Shown piece by piece: positions 7,896 through 14,680 of a DNA stretch of 27,232 bases. Location: the IMG/VR virus record IMGVR_UViG_3300007541_008222, positions 1-27,232 of that record; one strand, 5' to 3'. Source of the stretch: a virus. Each line of letters begins with the position of its first letter. Positions within the stretch are counted from its first letter, which is position 1. A model generated the notes under the pieces. The model did not search any database, was not told the origin of the DNA, and saw only the letters and a program-made list of their open reading frames with translations. The translations under genes were made by a program, and so were the position numbers.

Positions 7896-7916
7896 ACGAA
7901 CAAAATAGAGTAGTTC

Positions 7917-7953
7917 AAAAATGCCTGCCAAGCGCTTGGTAGGCATTTTTTTT
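7917..7953 (+). terminator. Rho-independent terminator after the acidic head-type genes
   Basis: A stem of about 11-12 bp (ATGCCTGCCAAG / CTTGGTAGGCAT, one G-T pair), tight loop, followed by eight T. It begins 22 bases after the stop at 7895. The next late box starts right after it. Confidence 0.9.
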
Positions 7954-7954
7954 G

Positions 7955-7962
7955 CTTAAATA
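7955..7962 (+). promoter_or_regulatory. Late-type promoter box of the nucleotidyltransferase gene
   Basis: CTTAAATA, then TTAAT (5 bases), then the GTG at 7968. The spacing supports GTG 7968 over the out-of-frame ATG at 7966. Confidence 0.55.
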
Positions 7963-7967
7963 TTAAT

Positions 7968-9002
7968 GTGAAGTTTTACAACGAAACTTTAAACCCTAAA
8001 TTTTACGTAAAGGATAAAATGATTCCTGCTTTACGTAAAAAGCTTATTGATATTACTAAGGATTTCCTAGCTAATGTACCTATAAAACTTCCTAAAATTG
8101 ACGATATACAATTAACAGGTAGCTTAGCTAATTACAACTACACCCCAAAAAGTGATTTAGACGTTCACATCTTATTAGACTTTAACAAAATTGACGAAGA
8201 TACGGATTTAGTTAAAGCAGCTTTAGATGGTATCCGTTTTATATGGAATACCAAACATGATATTAAGTTAAAGGGTCATGAAGTAGAAATGTACTTTCAA
8301 GACACAAAAGAACCTCATGTATCGTCTGGCTTGTATTCTTTACAAGAGGGTAAATGGGTCAAAAAACCAGAATATAACCCACCAAGTATAAAAGACGAAG
8401 ACGTTAAAAAGAAATTTGAAGATATTAAGGTTCAAATTGACAAGTTAGAAGAGTTAACTAACAAGTACAAAGATGACTCAGGTAAATCTGAAACATTATA
8501 CAATTATGGTAGAAAATTATTTCAGAAAATAAAGAAAATGAGACAAGAAGGTCTCAAAGGTATGGGAGAATTTTCAGTAGGTAATTTAACTTTTAAATTT
8601 TTACGCAACACAGAGTATATTGATAAGTTATACAACTTAATTAATCATAATTATGATGAAATGTACTCAGAGTCATTTTTTAACACCGGTAAAACAAATC
8701 ATAGACAACAACATGCTGTTGTAAGAGACCCTGGTACTAGAAAACACGCAACAACAGTACCAGAATACTTAAGAACGAATTTAGAATTACCAAATAGTTT
8801 TAAAGTAATGCAAAAACCCGGAGGACCAAAATTTGTTTATATTAGTCCTCAAGATGCATACAAATTATCAAAACATTTCGGTGTCAGGGATATAAGGCGT
8901 CCAAAAGGTTTAAAAAAATCTGGTGTAGCTTTAGGAGTAAAACCTGACGGTAGGTATTACCTAATGAGAACTAACAAGAATAAAAGGAGTTATCTAAGAT
9001 AA
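7968..9002 (+). CDS. Nucleotidyltransferase-fold protein
   Basis: A 344-aa protein. TGSLANYNYTPKSDLDVHILL (residues 50-70) has the G-S and D-x-D motifs (G51-S52, D63, D65) of the DNA polymerase beta-type nucleotidyltransferase superfamily. A helical middle (about 140-225) follows. A basic C-terminal part (RRPKGLKKS, RTNKNKRSYLR) may bind nucleic acid. Members transfer NMP to RNA, protein or small molecules; the substrate here is unknown. The start is GTG, because no in-frame ATG lies near and the late box fits the GTG. The gene ends in TAATG, overlapping the start of gp14 by one base, so the two are probably co-transcribed. Placement among late head genes hints at a packaged or assembly-linked enzyme, which is inference. 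Confidence 0.65.
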   Translation: MKFYNETLNPKFYVKDKMIPALRKKLIDITKDFLANVPIKLPKIDDIQLTGSLANYNYTPKSDLDVHILLDFNKIDEDTDLVKAALDGIRFIWNTKHDIKLKGHEVEMYFQDTKEPHVSSGLYSLQEGKWVKKPEYNPPSIKDEDVKKKFEDIKVQIDKLEELTNKYKDDSGKSETLYNYGRKLFQKIKKMRQEGLKGMGEFSVGNLTFKFLRNTEYIDKLYNLINHNYDEMYSESFFNTGKTNHRQQHAVVRDPGTRKHATTVPEYLRTNLELPNSFKVMQKPGGPKFVYISPQDAYKLSKHFGVRDIRRPKGLKKSGVALGVKPDGRYYLMRTNKNKRSYLR

Positions 9003-9850
9003 TGTCTATTGCATGGTATACAGGTACTAATCAAATTATGCCAGGGTTTTTACCTGGTGTTCCTACCCCAAATAGCAGTGGTTCAATTTACCCTAAACCA
9101 AAAACATGCAACCCCTGTTTTAGATTTACTGATAAGGATAACACTTTATGTGAAAGGCTTGTTATTAGTAATTGGTGGTTTGAACAAATATGTTTATATG
9201 GTCAAAGAGTTACATATTGGCAAAACCCCTACAATACTTTATCTGCAGATGGTATACCTGAAGCTGGACCCGGTAACATTTACGGTGAAGAACCTACTAA
9301 GGTGTTTAAAGACCCAAAACAAATAATTGTACTACTCGAGTTGCAAGAAAATGCAGTTATACTTCAAAAGTATGGTTTTGATTCTGATGACGAGTTTACA
9401 GGTTATATACACATTAGTGCATTTTATCAAACATTTGGATATTTACAAGAACCCAAAGCTGGTGATATAATTGAGTTAACAGAATTTGGAGATGATAGAC
9501 CTTATCCCCGTACAGGTAAGAAATTTGAAATTACCGAACGTTTAGATGAAGATGTTGCAAGAATAAACCCATTAGCAGGTCATTATGTTTGGATGATAAA
9601 AGCTAAACGTTATGATTATAGCTTTGAACCTGGTCTTAGTGCTGAAGGTGGAAGTGATCAGGTATATGATGATAAGTTCTCAGGTGTACTTGATGGTGGA
9701 ATGCAAGATAGATCCTCACCTAAGAGTTATGATGGGGATCTTGAAGAGTTATCTAAAGCAATATTTGACTATTCAGGGTTTGATTATGATAATGTTTACG
9801 GAGGCTACGGTAACACGGAAGCTCCTGAAGCCGGTCCGTTTGGACCTTAA
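9002..9850 (+). CDS. 14: Neck protein gp14-like (head completion)
   Basis: A 282-aa protein (T4 gp14 is 256). T4 gp14 joins gp13 to close the filled head so that the tail can dock. Shared layout by eye: an LVISNWWFEQICLYGQRVTYW segment where gp14 has its 'LVAESIQMRGVECYYVPR' strand, a GYIHISAFYQTFGYLQEPKAGDIIEL stretch like gp14 '(K)EGDLIYFP', a KKFEI strand, and an acidic disordered tail. Residues 35-50 have C-x2-C and a further Cys. The ATG overlaps the preceding stop. AGGAG lies 12 bases upstream, one of the few Shine-Dalgarno-like sites here, as expected for an internal operon gene. The convergent stop overlaps the next gene by 4 bases (TTAA). Confidence 0.6.
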   Translation: MSIAWYTGTNQIMPGFLPGVPTPNSSGSIYPKPKTCNPCFRFTDKDNTLCERLVISNWWFEQICLYGQRVTYWQNPYNTLSADGIPEAGPGNIYGEEPTKVFKDPKQIIVLLELQENAVILQKYGFDSDDEFTGYIHISAFYQTFGYLQEPKAGDIIELTEFGDDRPYPRTGKKFEITERLDEDVARINPLAGHYVWMIKAKRYDYSFEPGLSAEGGSDQVYDDKFSGVLDGGMQDRSSPKSYDGDLEELSKAIFDYSGFDYDNVYGGYGNTEAPEAGPFGP

Positions 9851-10167
9851 CCTCGCGAACTATTATTATAAAACGAATCGTAGTCCGGTAGAGTTTCACC
9901 TCTCATATTAGCTATAAGTTTATCTGCATCATTACAACTTGCAAAAACTTCAGTAACTACTTTACCCTTACCGGACTTGAACGTATACTCAACACCGTCT
10001 TCAATTTTTTTGATATAAACTATAGTATATATCTCACCGGGTTCAAATTTAGAGTTAGTTAATGGAGCAGATTCAGTTTGCATACCAAATCTAGTTGGAC
10101 CACCTATACGAGGTCTTAAACTAACTCCACCCGGGGCTTGAAAACTTGTATTAAGTATGTAATGCAT
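9847..10167 (-). CDS. Hypothetical protein
   Basis: A 106-aa protein I do not recognise. It has a Pro/Gly/Arg-rich N-terminal arm (about 10-40) and then a compact alternating-strand region (GEIYTIVYIKKIEDGVEYTF), suggesting a small beta-rich domain, with a Ser/Asn/Arg tail. It overlaps the upstream minus-strand gene by 17 bases and is probably the last gene of the unit that starts near 11184. Its stop forms the 4-base overlap TTAA with gp14. Confidence 0.6.
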   Translation of the reverse strand: MHYILNTSFQAPGGVSLRPRIGGPTRFGMQTESAPLTNSKFEPGEIYTIVYIKKIEDGVEYTFKSGKGKVVTEVFASCNDADKLIANMRGETLPDYDSFYNNSSRG

Positions 10168-10432
10168 TTTCTCTGTAAATATATTCCTTTACTGATCTTG
10201 GTTCTACCTCAACATCACCCATCTTATAATTAATAAGGGTACTTTGATACATCTCTGATATGTAATTTTTAAATGCTAATGGTTTGATCCATGAGTCATT
10301 CTTGTCAATGTCCATTCCAATCTTTTCTGCTTTTGTAGCTACATAATTAACTGCCTCAAAAAGACAAATCCACCTTGAAATTTCTTCAGGTGTCATATCT
10401 TCAATTGTTTTTTTGTTCAATGAATTTTCCAT
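10151..10432 (-). CDS. Hypothetical helical protein
   Basis: A 93-aa protein of unknown function, predicted largely helical (MTPEEISRWICLFEAVNYVATKAE ...). I place the start at ATG 10432 (MENSLNKK) rather than TTG 10441. A strong promoter lies directly upstream: TTGACC, 16 bases, TATAAT, then 8 bases to this ATG; the TTG would fall too close to the -10 box. GAAGGG just before the ATG could also act as a weak Shine-Dalgarno site. It overlaps the preceding gene by 32 bases, which then contains the promoter. The promoter type implies early expression. Confidence 0.6.
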   Translation of the reverse strand: MENSLNKKTIEDMTPEEISRWICLFEAVNYVATKAEKIGMDIDKNDSWIKPLAFKNYISEMYQSTLINYKMGDVEVEPRSVKEYIYRENALHT

Positions 10433-10769
10433 ACCCTTCAATTATAGAGGCTACCCGTTTAGGGTCAAAGTTAAAATTACTTAGCTTGGTATTTTTTAAT
10501 GCATTTTCAATTACCTGCATATTAAGTTTTAGAATGTTACTGTTAGCAGAAATATTCTTAGAGTTTTGTTCGAGTATATCGTCCATAACAACTCTAATTA
10601 GGTTATCTAAAATCTTTTCTTTATTCTTTTCATCTAACGTAGCTTTTGCGGCCAATATACCTTTGTTATAAGAATCATAGTAAGCAGTACCATGATATCT
10701 TTCCGTAGATGGTGTATCACCTACAGGTGGTATAGCTTTATTCTCTGATTCATTAAAATTAATTGTCAT
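10401..10769 (-). CDS. Hypothetical helical protein
   Basis: A 122-aa protein I do not recognise. The N terminus (about 1-45) is Pro/Ser/Tyr-rich and probably disordered. Residues 45-122 form amphipathic helices (KEKILDNLIRVVMDDILEQN ... ILKLNMQVIENALKN). The ATG overlaps the end of the membrane/zinc protein gene by 11 bases, and AAGGA lies 7 bases upstream, a plausible Shine-Dalgarno site for coupled translation. The stop is TGA. Confidence 0.6.
   Translation of the reverse strand: MTINFNESENKAIPPVGDTPSTERYHGTAYYDSYNKGILAAKATLDEKNKEKILDNLIRVVMDDILEQNSKNISANSNILKLNMQVIENALKNTKLSNFNFDPKRVASIIEGYGKFIEQKNN
10441..10468 (-). promoter_or_regulatory. Early sigma-70-type promoter of the 93-aa gene
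   Basis: TTGACC (10468-10463), 16 bases, TATAAT (10446-10441), 8 bases before ATG 10432. It is embedded in the coding region of the 122-aa gene. Confidence 0.7.
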
Positions 10770-11184
10770 AATCTTTTCCTTCTACAAAATTAAAATTCTT
10801 AAACGGGTCATCACTAACAGGTGTGGTTTCTAAAAATGTTTTTGACCCAATATATACCTTTACACTCTTTTTACATTTAGGGCATTCGTACTTATTTTCT
10901 AAGTCTAACCGTATAGGTACATAAGTTTTAGCAGCACAATTTTCATCTGGACAGATACATTCAATTCCTTGTTTAGAAAATTCTTTTATACGCTCATTTT
11001 GGATTGTTTCAAACTCAATTTCAGCTCTTTGTTTTCTCCAGTTAGAAAACAAATTATAAACAAATATTTGAAAGATAGTAGCAAGACCAAATACCGGGAA
11101 AAATGGTAAACTAAGCAAATAGAAACACCCAGCCACAGAAGCACTAACTGAAAATAAAATTAATAAAGATTTAACTAATTCCAC
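10759..11184 (-). CDS. Small membrane protein with zinc-ribbon domain
   Basis: A 141-aa protein. Two hydrophobic segments (about 5-25 and 28-47) are followed by basic residues (NWRKQR), suggesting a hairpin in the inner membrane. A helical linker leads to a likely zinc ribbon: C76, C78 and C83 (C-x-C-P-x3-C), then C101-P-K-C104. The soluble part would face the cytoplasm if the positive-inside rule holds after residue 48. The start codon is GTG. Late-box-like sequence (ATTAAATT) precedes it but is imperfect. It heads an overlapping run of four minus-strand genes ending at 9847. The role is unknown; a membrane-anchored Zn domain could bind host RNA polymerase, a nuclease or other host proteins, which is speculation. 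Confidence 0.65.
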   Translation of the reverse strand: MELVKSLLILFSVSASVAGCFYLLSLPFFPVFGLATIFQIFVYNLFSNWRKQRAEIEFETIQNERIKEFSKQGIECICPDENCAAKTYVPIRLDLENKYECPKCKKSVKVYIGSKTFLETTPVSDDPFKNFNFVEGKDYDN

Positions 11185-11199
11185 TAATATAATTTAATA

Positions 11200-11604
11200 T
11201 TAGGACTCTGCATTACCACTCTCGAATGGTTTACGCTGAACAATTACATCTAAATCTTTAGTCATATTGTTTAAGATATGCTTAATCTTACCACAACGTT
11301 TAATAAAGTTATTTAAATGTTCAGTAGCGTCTTCACTCTCTGTAACTAACGGGTTTTCTTTAGTTTGTCTTGCTTTAGCTTCAATATTATCTGCTGCTAA
11401 GAATAAAGCACCCATATCTTCAATGATATGCGTCATAGGGTAAGGGAGCTCTAAGGGAGCTTTATTTCTATCGTTAGTACCGCTAGCTTGTAATAAATCA
11501 CCTACCGTAACGTGAGAAGGCTTTTGCTCTCTGGTAGCAATACCACGAACCCACTTATTGTACATTTGTATTTGATCTTCTAAAAGTAATTTATTACTTG
11601 CCAT
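11200..11604 (-). CDS. Hypothetical late protein
   Basis: A 134-aa protein of unknown function, mainly helical, with charged C-terminal helices (EHLNNFIKRCGKIKHILNNMTKDLDVIV). The promoter is the best match to the T4 late consensus upstream of any gene here: TATAAATA followed by exactly 5 bases and ATG 11604. This suggests a virion or assembly protein. It diverges from the plus-strand gene at 11637 across 32 bases. Confidence 0.65.
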   Translation of the reverse strand: MASNKLLLEDQIQMYNKWVRGIATREQKPSHVTVGDLLQASGTNDRNKAPLELPYPMTHIIEDMGALFLAADNIEAKARQTKENPLVTESEDATEHLNNFIKRCGKIKHILNNMTKDLDVIVQRKPFESGNAES

Positions 11605-11609
11605 ATTAT

Positions 11610-11617
11610 TATTTATA
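11610..11617 (-). promoter_or_regulatory. Perfect late promoter box of the 134-aa gene
   Basis: TATAAATA, ATAAT (5 bases), ATG 11604. Exact T4 late consensus. Confidence 0.75.
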
Positions 11618-11623
11618 GGAGAG

Positions 11624-11631
11624 ATTAAATA
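11624..11631 (+). promoter_or_regulatory. Late-type promoter box of the 131-aa gene
   Basis: ATTAAATA, AATGT (5 bases), ATG 11637. It is divergent with the box at 11610-11617, with six bases between the two boxes. Confidence 0.6.
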
Positions 11632-11636
11632 AATGT

Positions 11637-12032
11637 ATGAGCTTTTTTAGTAAACGTTTTATTACATTACTTGAGCAAGACGAAACAGTAGAGATTACAG
11701 ATACAGAGGCTATGGAAACACAGCTTGATCCTGAAACTGATGCAGCTGATTTCAATGTCGATGCCCCTCAACAGTCACCTGAAGACATGGTAAAGGCTAA
11801 CAATGCTGCTCAAGCCCAGGAGTTGGCTAGTTGGATATCTAAAATGCAAGAATTTACTAACTATCTTAATAGTGAAGGCGATTCTGTACAGTCTAAATTA
11901 CATCAAGCCAGTTGCGACACCCTTTTTAATAAGATTGCTAGTGCTGAAACCAAAAAGATTGCTAGAGTTGCAATGGATTTAAGTGCTCTTATTGAGAATC
12001 TTAAAGGTTATATGCATAGTGCAGATGTTTAG
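11637..12032 (+). CDS. Hypothetical small acidic late protein
   Basis: A 131-aa protein. The N-terminal half is acidic and disordered (about 14-55); the C-terminal half is helical (about 60-128). L-L-E at residues 11-13, shortly after a basic start (SFFSKRF), resembles the prohead-protease site of internal head proteins, as in the two larger acidic genes on this strand. The late box fits that view. It is not recognised as a named T4 protein; in size it is comparable with small prohead core or internal proteins. It converges on the primase gene with a 4-base stop overlap (TTAG). Confidence 0.55.
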   Translation: MSFFSKRFITLLEQDETVEITDTEAMETQLDPETDAADFNVDAPQQSPEDMVKANNAAQAQELASWISKMQEFTNYLNSEGDSVQSKLHQASCDTLFNKIASAETKKIARVAMDLSALIENLKGYMHSADV

Positions 12033-13069
12033 TATATAATTTGAGATAATTTTACAAGTCCCGGTAATCCTTTGAATGTATTTTGCATTAAAAAATTATT
12101 AGGGACTTTTTCTATGTCTAAAGTTATACACATTTCATTAAAATCTTTAAACTTTATACCAAACTTCTTAGGCCATATGAATACTTTATGACCTTTCTCT
12201 AATAATGTTTTCGTTTTCTTAAGTGAAGCTTTATCTTGCCATTGGGAGTCTAGTGCAATAACTCTTTCATGAAACGGAAACTTCATTAACTGAGTATTTT
12301 GTAGTTTAGTATAAAGATTATCACTACTTTCATTGATACCCGCAACAGCTACACCATTTTCAACAAAGAAAGCATCAATTGGACCTTCTATAATGTAAAT
12401 CTGATCAATGTCTTCTTTAATTTTATCAATATTAAACAAACTTCTATCACTGTCGATCTTGCCTAGATACTTAGGTAGCTTAACTTTGTAGTTCTCAATG
12501 ATAGTTCTACTTTGATAAAAGATGATCTTACCGGAGACATCGTGGAAAGGTATGATAAGTCTATTCTTATGTACTTTATCTTTAAGTGAGAAGTAAAGGG
12601 CTTTAGGTCTATTAATAGCCTTATCTAATTTACGTTTTTTTATGTAGTTAAGAGCAGTTTGTACTAATGCATTTGAGTTATAATACTTTATTTGACCTTC
12701 ATCAAATAGATTAATACTATCTTCTGGTAATGATTTATGTAAAGCTTTCTTTACAACTGCACTTATATCAACATCTGCGGAAAGATCTTTAGGTAACAGA
12801 TCATACTCTTCTGCTTCCTTGTATATTTCACCTACAGTCATGCTCGACACTTCAACAATCCAGTTCATAGGATTAGAATGCCAACCACAATTGTGACAAT
12901 GAACGAAATTATCTTTTACAACATAGAACAACCGACGTTTTTTACCCCAAGACTTACCCTCTCTACACACAGGACATCCTCCTTGGTAAGTCTTTGCAAG
13001 TCTATTATACTTCGGCCGTCCAGCGTATTGATAAAATTTTTGTACGATGTATGCCTCAGGTAATATCAT
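12029..13069 (-). CDS. 61: DNA primase, gp61-like
   Basis: Makes RNA primers for lagging-strand synthesis and works with the gp41 helicase as the primosome (346 aa; T4 gp61 is 342). A zinc-binding domain of the CHC2 type is visible: C32-P-V-C35 and C58-H-N-C61. The Toprim catalytic core follows, with IYIIEGPIDAFF (E228) and VIALDSQWQ (D274), and RLIIPFHDVSGKIIFYQSR leads into it. The start is ATG 13069, with an early promoter (TTGAAC, 16 bases, TATAAT) ending 10 bases upstream. The bases before the ATG (CCTCCTTGGT) are the complement of a Shine-Dalgarno sequence, not a ribosome site, consistent with a very short leader. Confidence 0.93.
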   Translation of the reverse strand: MILPEAYIVQKFYQYAGRPKYNRLAKTYQGGCPVCREGKSWGKKRRLFYVVKDNFVHCHNCGWHSNPMNWIVEVSSMTVGEIYKEAEEYDLLPKDLSADVDISAVVKKALHKSLPEDSINLFDEGQIKYYNSNALVQTALNYIKKRKLDKAINRPKALYFSLKDKVHKNRLIIPFHDVSGKIIFYQSRTIIENYKVKLPKYLGKIDSDRSLFNIDKIKEDIDQIYIIEGPIDAFFVENGVAVAGINESSDNLYTKLQNTQLMKFPFHERVIALDSQWQDKASLKKTKTLLEKGHKVFIWPKKFGIKFKDFNEMCITLDIEKVPNNFLMQNTFKGLPGLVKLSQIIY

Positions 13070-13079
13070 ACCAAGGAGG

Positions 13080-13107
13080 ATTATATACTATTTCTCTAAT
13101 GGTTCAA
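13080..13107 (-). promoter_or_regulatory. Early sigma-70-type promoter of the primase gene
   Basis: TTGAAC (13107-13102), 16 bases, TATAAT (13085-13080), 10 bases to ATG 13069. It lies inside the 65-aa gene upstream. Confidence 0.7.
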
Positions 13108-13285
13108 TAGAAACAACGCCTTTTCTAATAAAAGTACCGCTGTTAGGATCAATCCAATGGGCCTCAGTTATTCTTTCACCATTTCTTTCAAATGTACGTA
13201 ACCTAGGATGCACTGGATTACCAGAAATAGGGCTGGTAATAGGTACTGGCCGTACCATATGCATATTATTAATGTTATTATTCAT
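13088..13285 (-). CDS. Hypothetical small protein
   Basis: A 65-aa protein between RNase H and primase. The N terminus is Asn/Met-rich, followed by a proline-containing arm and a compact C-terminal segment (TEAHWIDPNSGTFIRKGVVSI) that looks like a short beta hairpin. It is chosen over the overlapping plus-strand frame because it fills the gap between two minus-strand genes and has a late box, ATTAAATA, 6 bases before its ATG. The late box inside a replication block suggests separate, late expression and perhaps a virion role. The stop is TAG. Confidence 0.55.
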   Translation of the reverse strand: MNNNINNMHMVRPVPITSPISGNPVHPRLRTFERNGERITEAHWIDPNSGTFIRKGVVSIEPLEK

Positions 13286-13286
13286 A

Positions 13287-14180
13287 TCAAATATTTAATT
13301 TAGCTATAGCTTCTTGTAGTGAATCTTTTAATTTGAAAGTATTAATCCATTTATCTTTATTTTTCATAATTGAACCATACTTATTTTCTACACAATGATC
13401 AAAAAATGTATCTAAGTCTTTTTCAGGCATACCTTCACCCATTTGAGACGAATAAATCGGTTCTTCATCTGGGTAATGTTTATAACCAAGTTTAAGATCC
13501 ATAATTTGAATATTTTTCTTATAGATATCATACTGTTGTTCATTCAACACTTGATCAATTGATTGATCTTTGAACTTCTCAATCAAATTAAGTGCTCGTT
13601 TATGACCTACTTTGTATAAACCTTTGATGTTATCACTATTATCACCAACTAATGCTTTATAATCAAGAAAATGATCTAAACTAACCCCTTTTGTATAAGT
13701 CATAAAGTTATCTGGTGTGACTGTTACTTTCTGAATAGGGTTAAACACAAAAGTTGTATCATTAATAAGTTGATACAGGTCCTTATCAACAGTAACAACA
13801 AACTTCTTACCAGGTAACTTGTGACAAAGATAAGCAATAACGTCATCTGCTTCCATAACGTTAGGGTACATACTTTTAATACCCAAACAGTTAAGTAGAT
13901 CTTTGATTAGTTCATCATTACGGTGAGCTTCTTTAGCTACCTCACTATCACGATTGCTTTTGTATGCACCATTTGAAGTATTCTTACGAAAGTTAGTAGA
14001 AGGGTAGGTTAACTTTTTATCCCAGGCAGCATAAACTTGATCTGGCTTAAATTTATCAACATACGACTTTACAGCTCGTAAAAACATAAGGGTAGATAAG
14101 TCTTCACCCTCTAAATTATTTTTAGAAAACCAAAAAGTACGATACAAAAGATTATTTGCATCAAGAATAAGAGTTGTCAT
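13287..14180 (-). CDS. rnh: RNase H / 5'-3' exonuclease, T4 Rnh-like
   Basis: Removes RNA primers from lagging-strand fragments (297 aa; T4 RNase H is 305). It belongs to the FEN/PIN 5' nuclease family. Metal-binding acids are in place: D7 (LILDANNLLYR), D54 (AAWDKK), E110-A-D112-D113 (EADDVIAYL), D132-K-D134 (TVDKDLYQL) and D180-N-S-D183 (VGDNSDNIKG). A helix-hairpin-helix (KGLYKVGHKRALNLI) for duplex binding follows. The start codon overlaps the stop of the 67-aa gene (TAATG), with AGGTG upstream, so translation is probably coupled. Confidence 0.92.
   Translation of the reverse strand: MTTLILDANNLLYRTFWFSKNNLEGEDLSTLMFLRAVKSYVDKFKPDQVYAAWDKKLTYPSTNFRKNTSNGAYKSNRDSEVAKEAHRNDELIKDLLNCLGIKSMYPNVMEADDVIAYLCHKLPGKKFVVTVDKDLYQLINDTTFVFNPIQKVTVTPDNFMTYTKGVSLDHFLDYKALVGDNSDNIKGLYKVGHKRALNLIEKFKDQSIDQVLNEQQYDIYKKNIQIMDLKLGYKHYPDEEPIYSSQMGEGMPEKDLDTFFDHCVENKYGSIMKNKDKWINTFKLKDSLQEAIAKLNI
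13292..13299 (-). promoter_or_regulatory. Late-type promoter box of the 65-aa gene
   Basis: ATTAAATA, TTTGAT (6 bases), ATG 13285. It lies within the last codons of the RNase H gene. Confidence 0.5.
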
Positions 14181-14383
14181 TATTCACCTTTAGTCTTTTT
14201 AGTCTTTTTGGCTTTTTTAGTTTGAACTGCTCCGTCTAGTTCATCAATGCGTCGCTTTACAGCTTTTCTTACTTTAGTTTTCGTGTTTGTTGAAACAGAA
14301 GTAAATTTTGCAAATTCTTCACATAAAGAATCAAGTTCACTTTTCGTTTTAGCACTAAGAATGCGATCTTTTAACGATTTCAT
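14180..14383 (-). CDS. Small lysine-rich protein
   Basis: A 67-aa protein. The N-terminal 45 residues look like two amphipathic helices (LKDRILSAKTKSELDSLCEE); the tail is a run of Lys-Lys-Thr/Ala repeats. Such a basic tail suggests nucleic acid or protein binding, but no named family was recognised. It is the first gene of an early unit with RNase H: a near-consensus promoter (TTGACT, 16 bases, TATAAT) ends 6 bases before the ATG, and its stop overlaps the RNase H start by one base. Confidence 0.65.
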   Translation of the reverse strand: MKSLKDRILSAKTKSELDSLCEEFAKFTSVSTNTKTKVRKAVKRRIDELDGAVQTKKAKKTKKTKGE

Positions 14384-14389
14384 ATTAAT

Positions 14390-14417
14390 ATTATATGAAA
14401 AATCTGATAATAGTCAA
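14390..14417 (-). promoter_or_regulatory. Early sigma-70-type promoter of the 67-aa/RNase H unit
   Basis: TTGACT (14417-14412), 16 bases, TATAAT (14395-14390), ATTAAT (6 bases), ATG 14383. The -35 hexamer overlaps the stop of the 88-aa gene. Confidence 0.75.
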
Positions 14418-14680
14418 GTGAGGTGTTGTGCTTCTAGAACTTTGAAAACATCTCTGGGTAATTTTTCAACAAATTTAACTATCCCATTATCTATCCCGTT
14501 TTCGAAGTCTTTAATAGGTACTTTTAGTTTTTCATTACCTGGTACTGCGAGAAAACAGTGGTGATCTTGTAGAGTATCGATGTATGCAATAAATTTACCA
14601 GCGTGATCTCCGTTTTTTACTGCATATAGAAATCGCTTTTTAGGCTTTTTGGTATTTTTTGTAATACTGAACCATTTCAT
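14414..14680 (-). CDS. Hypothetical protein
   Basis: An 88-aa protein of unknown function with alternating strands (RFLYAVKNGDHAGKFIAYID ... HCFLAVPGNEKLKVPIKDFENG), suggesting a small beta-rich domain. I place the start at ATG 14680 (MKWFSITK) rather than 14698, to shorten the overlap with the dehydratase gene; either is possible. It still overlaps that gene by 41 bases, so it is likely translated by coupling from the same mRNA. Confidence 0.55.
   Translation of the reverse strand: MKWFSITKNTKKPKKRFLYAVKNGDHAGKFIAYIDTLQDHHCFLAVPGNEKLKVPIKDFENGIDNGIVKFVEKLPRDVFKVLEAQHLT

Noticed and set aside
13047-13298. Plus-strand 83-aa frame opposite the 65-aa gene
   Set aside because: It starts inside the primase gene on the other strand, lacks any box or ribosome site, and the minus-strand frame fits the gene order.
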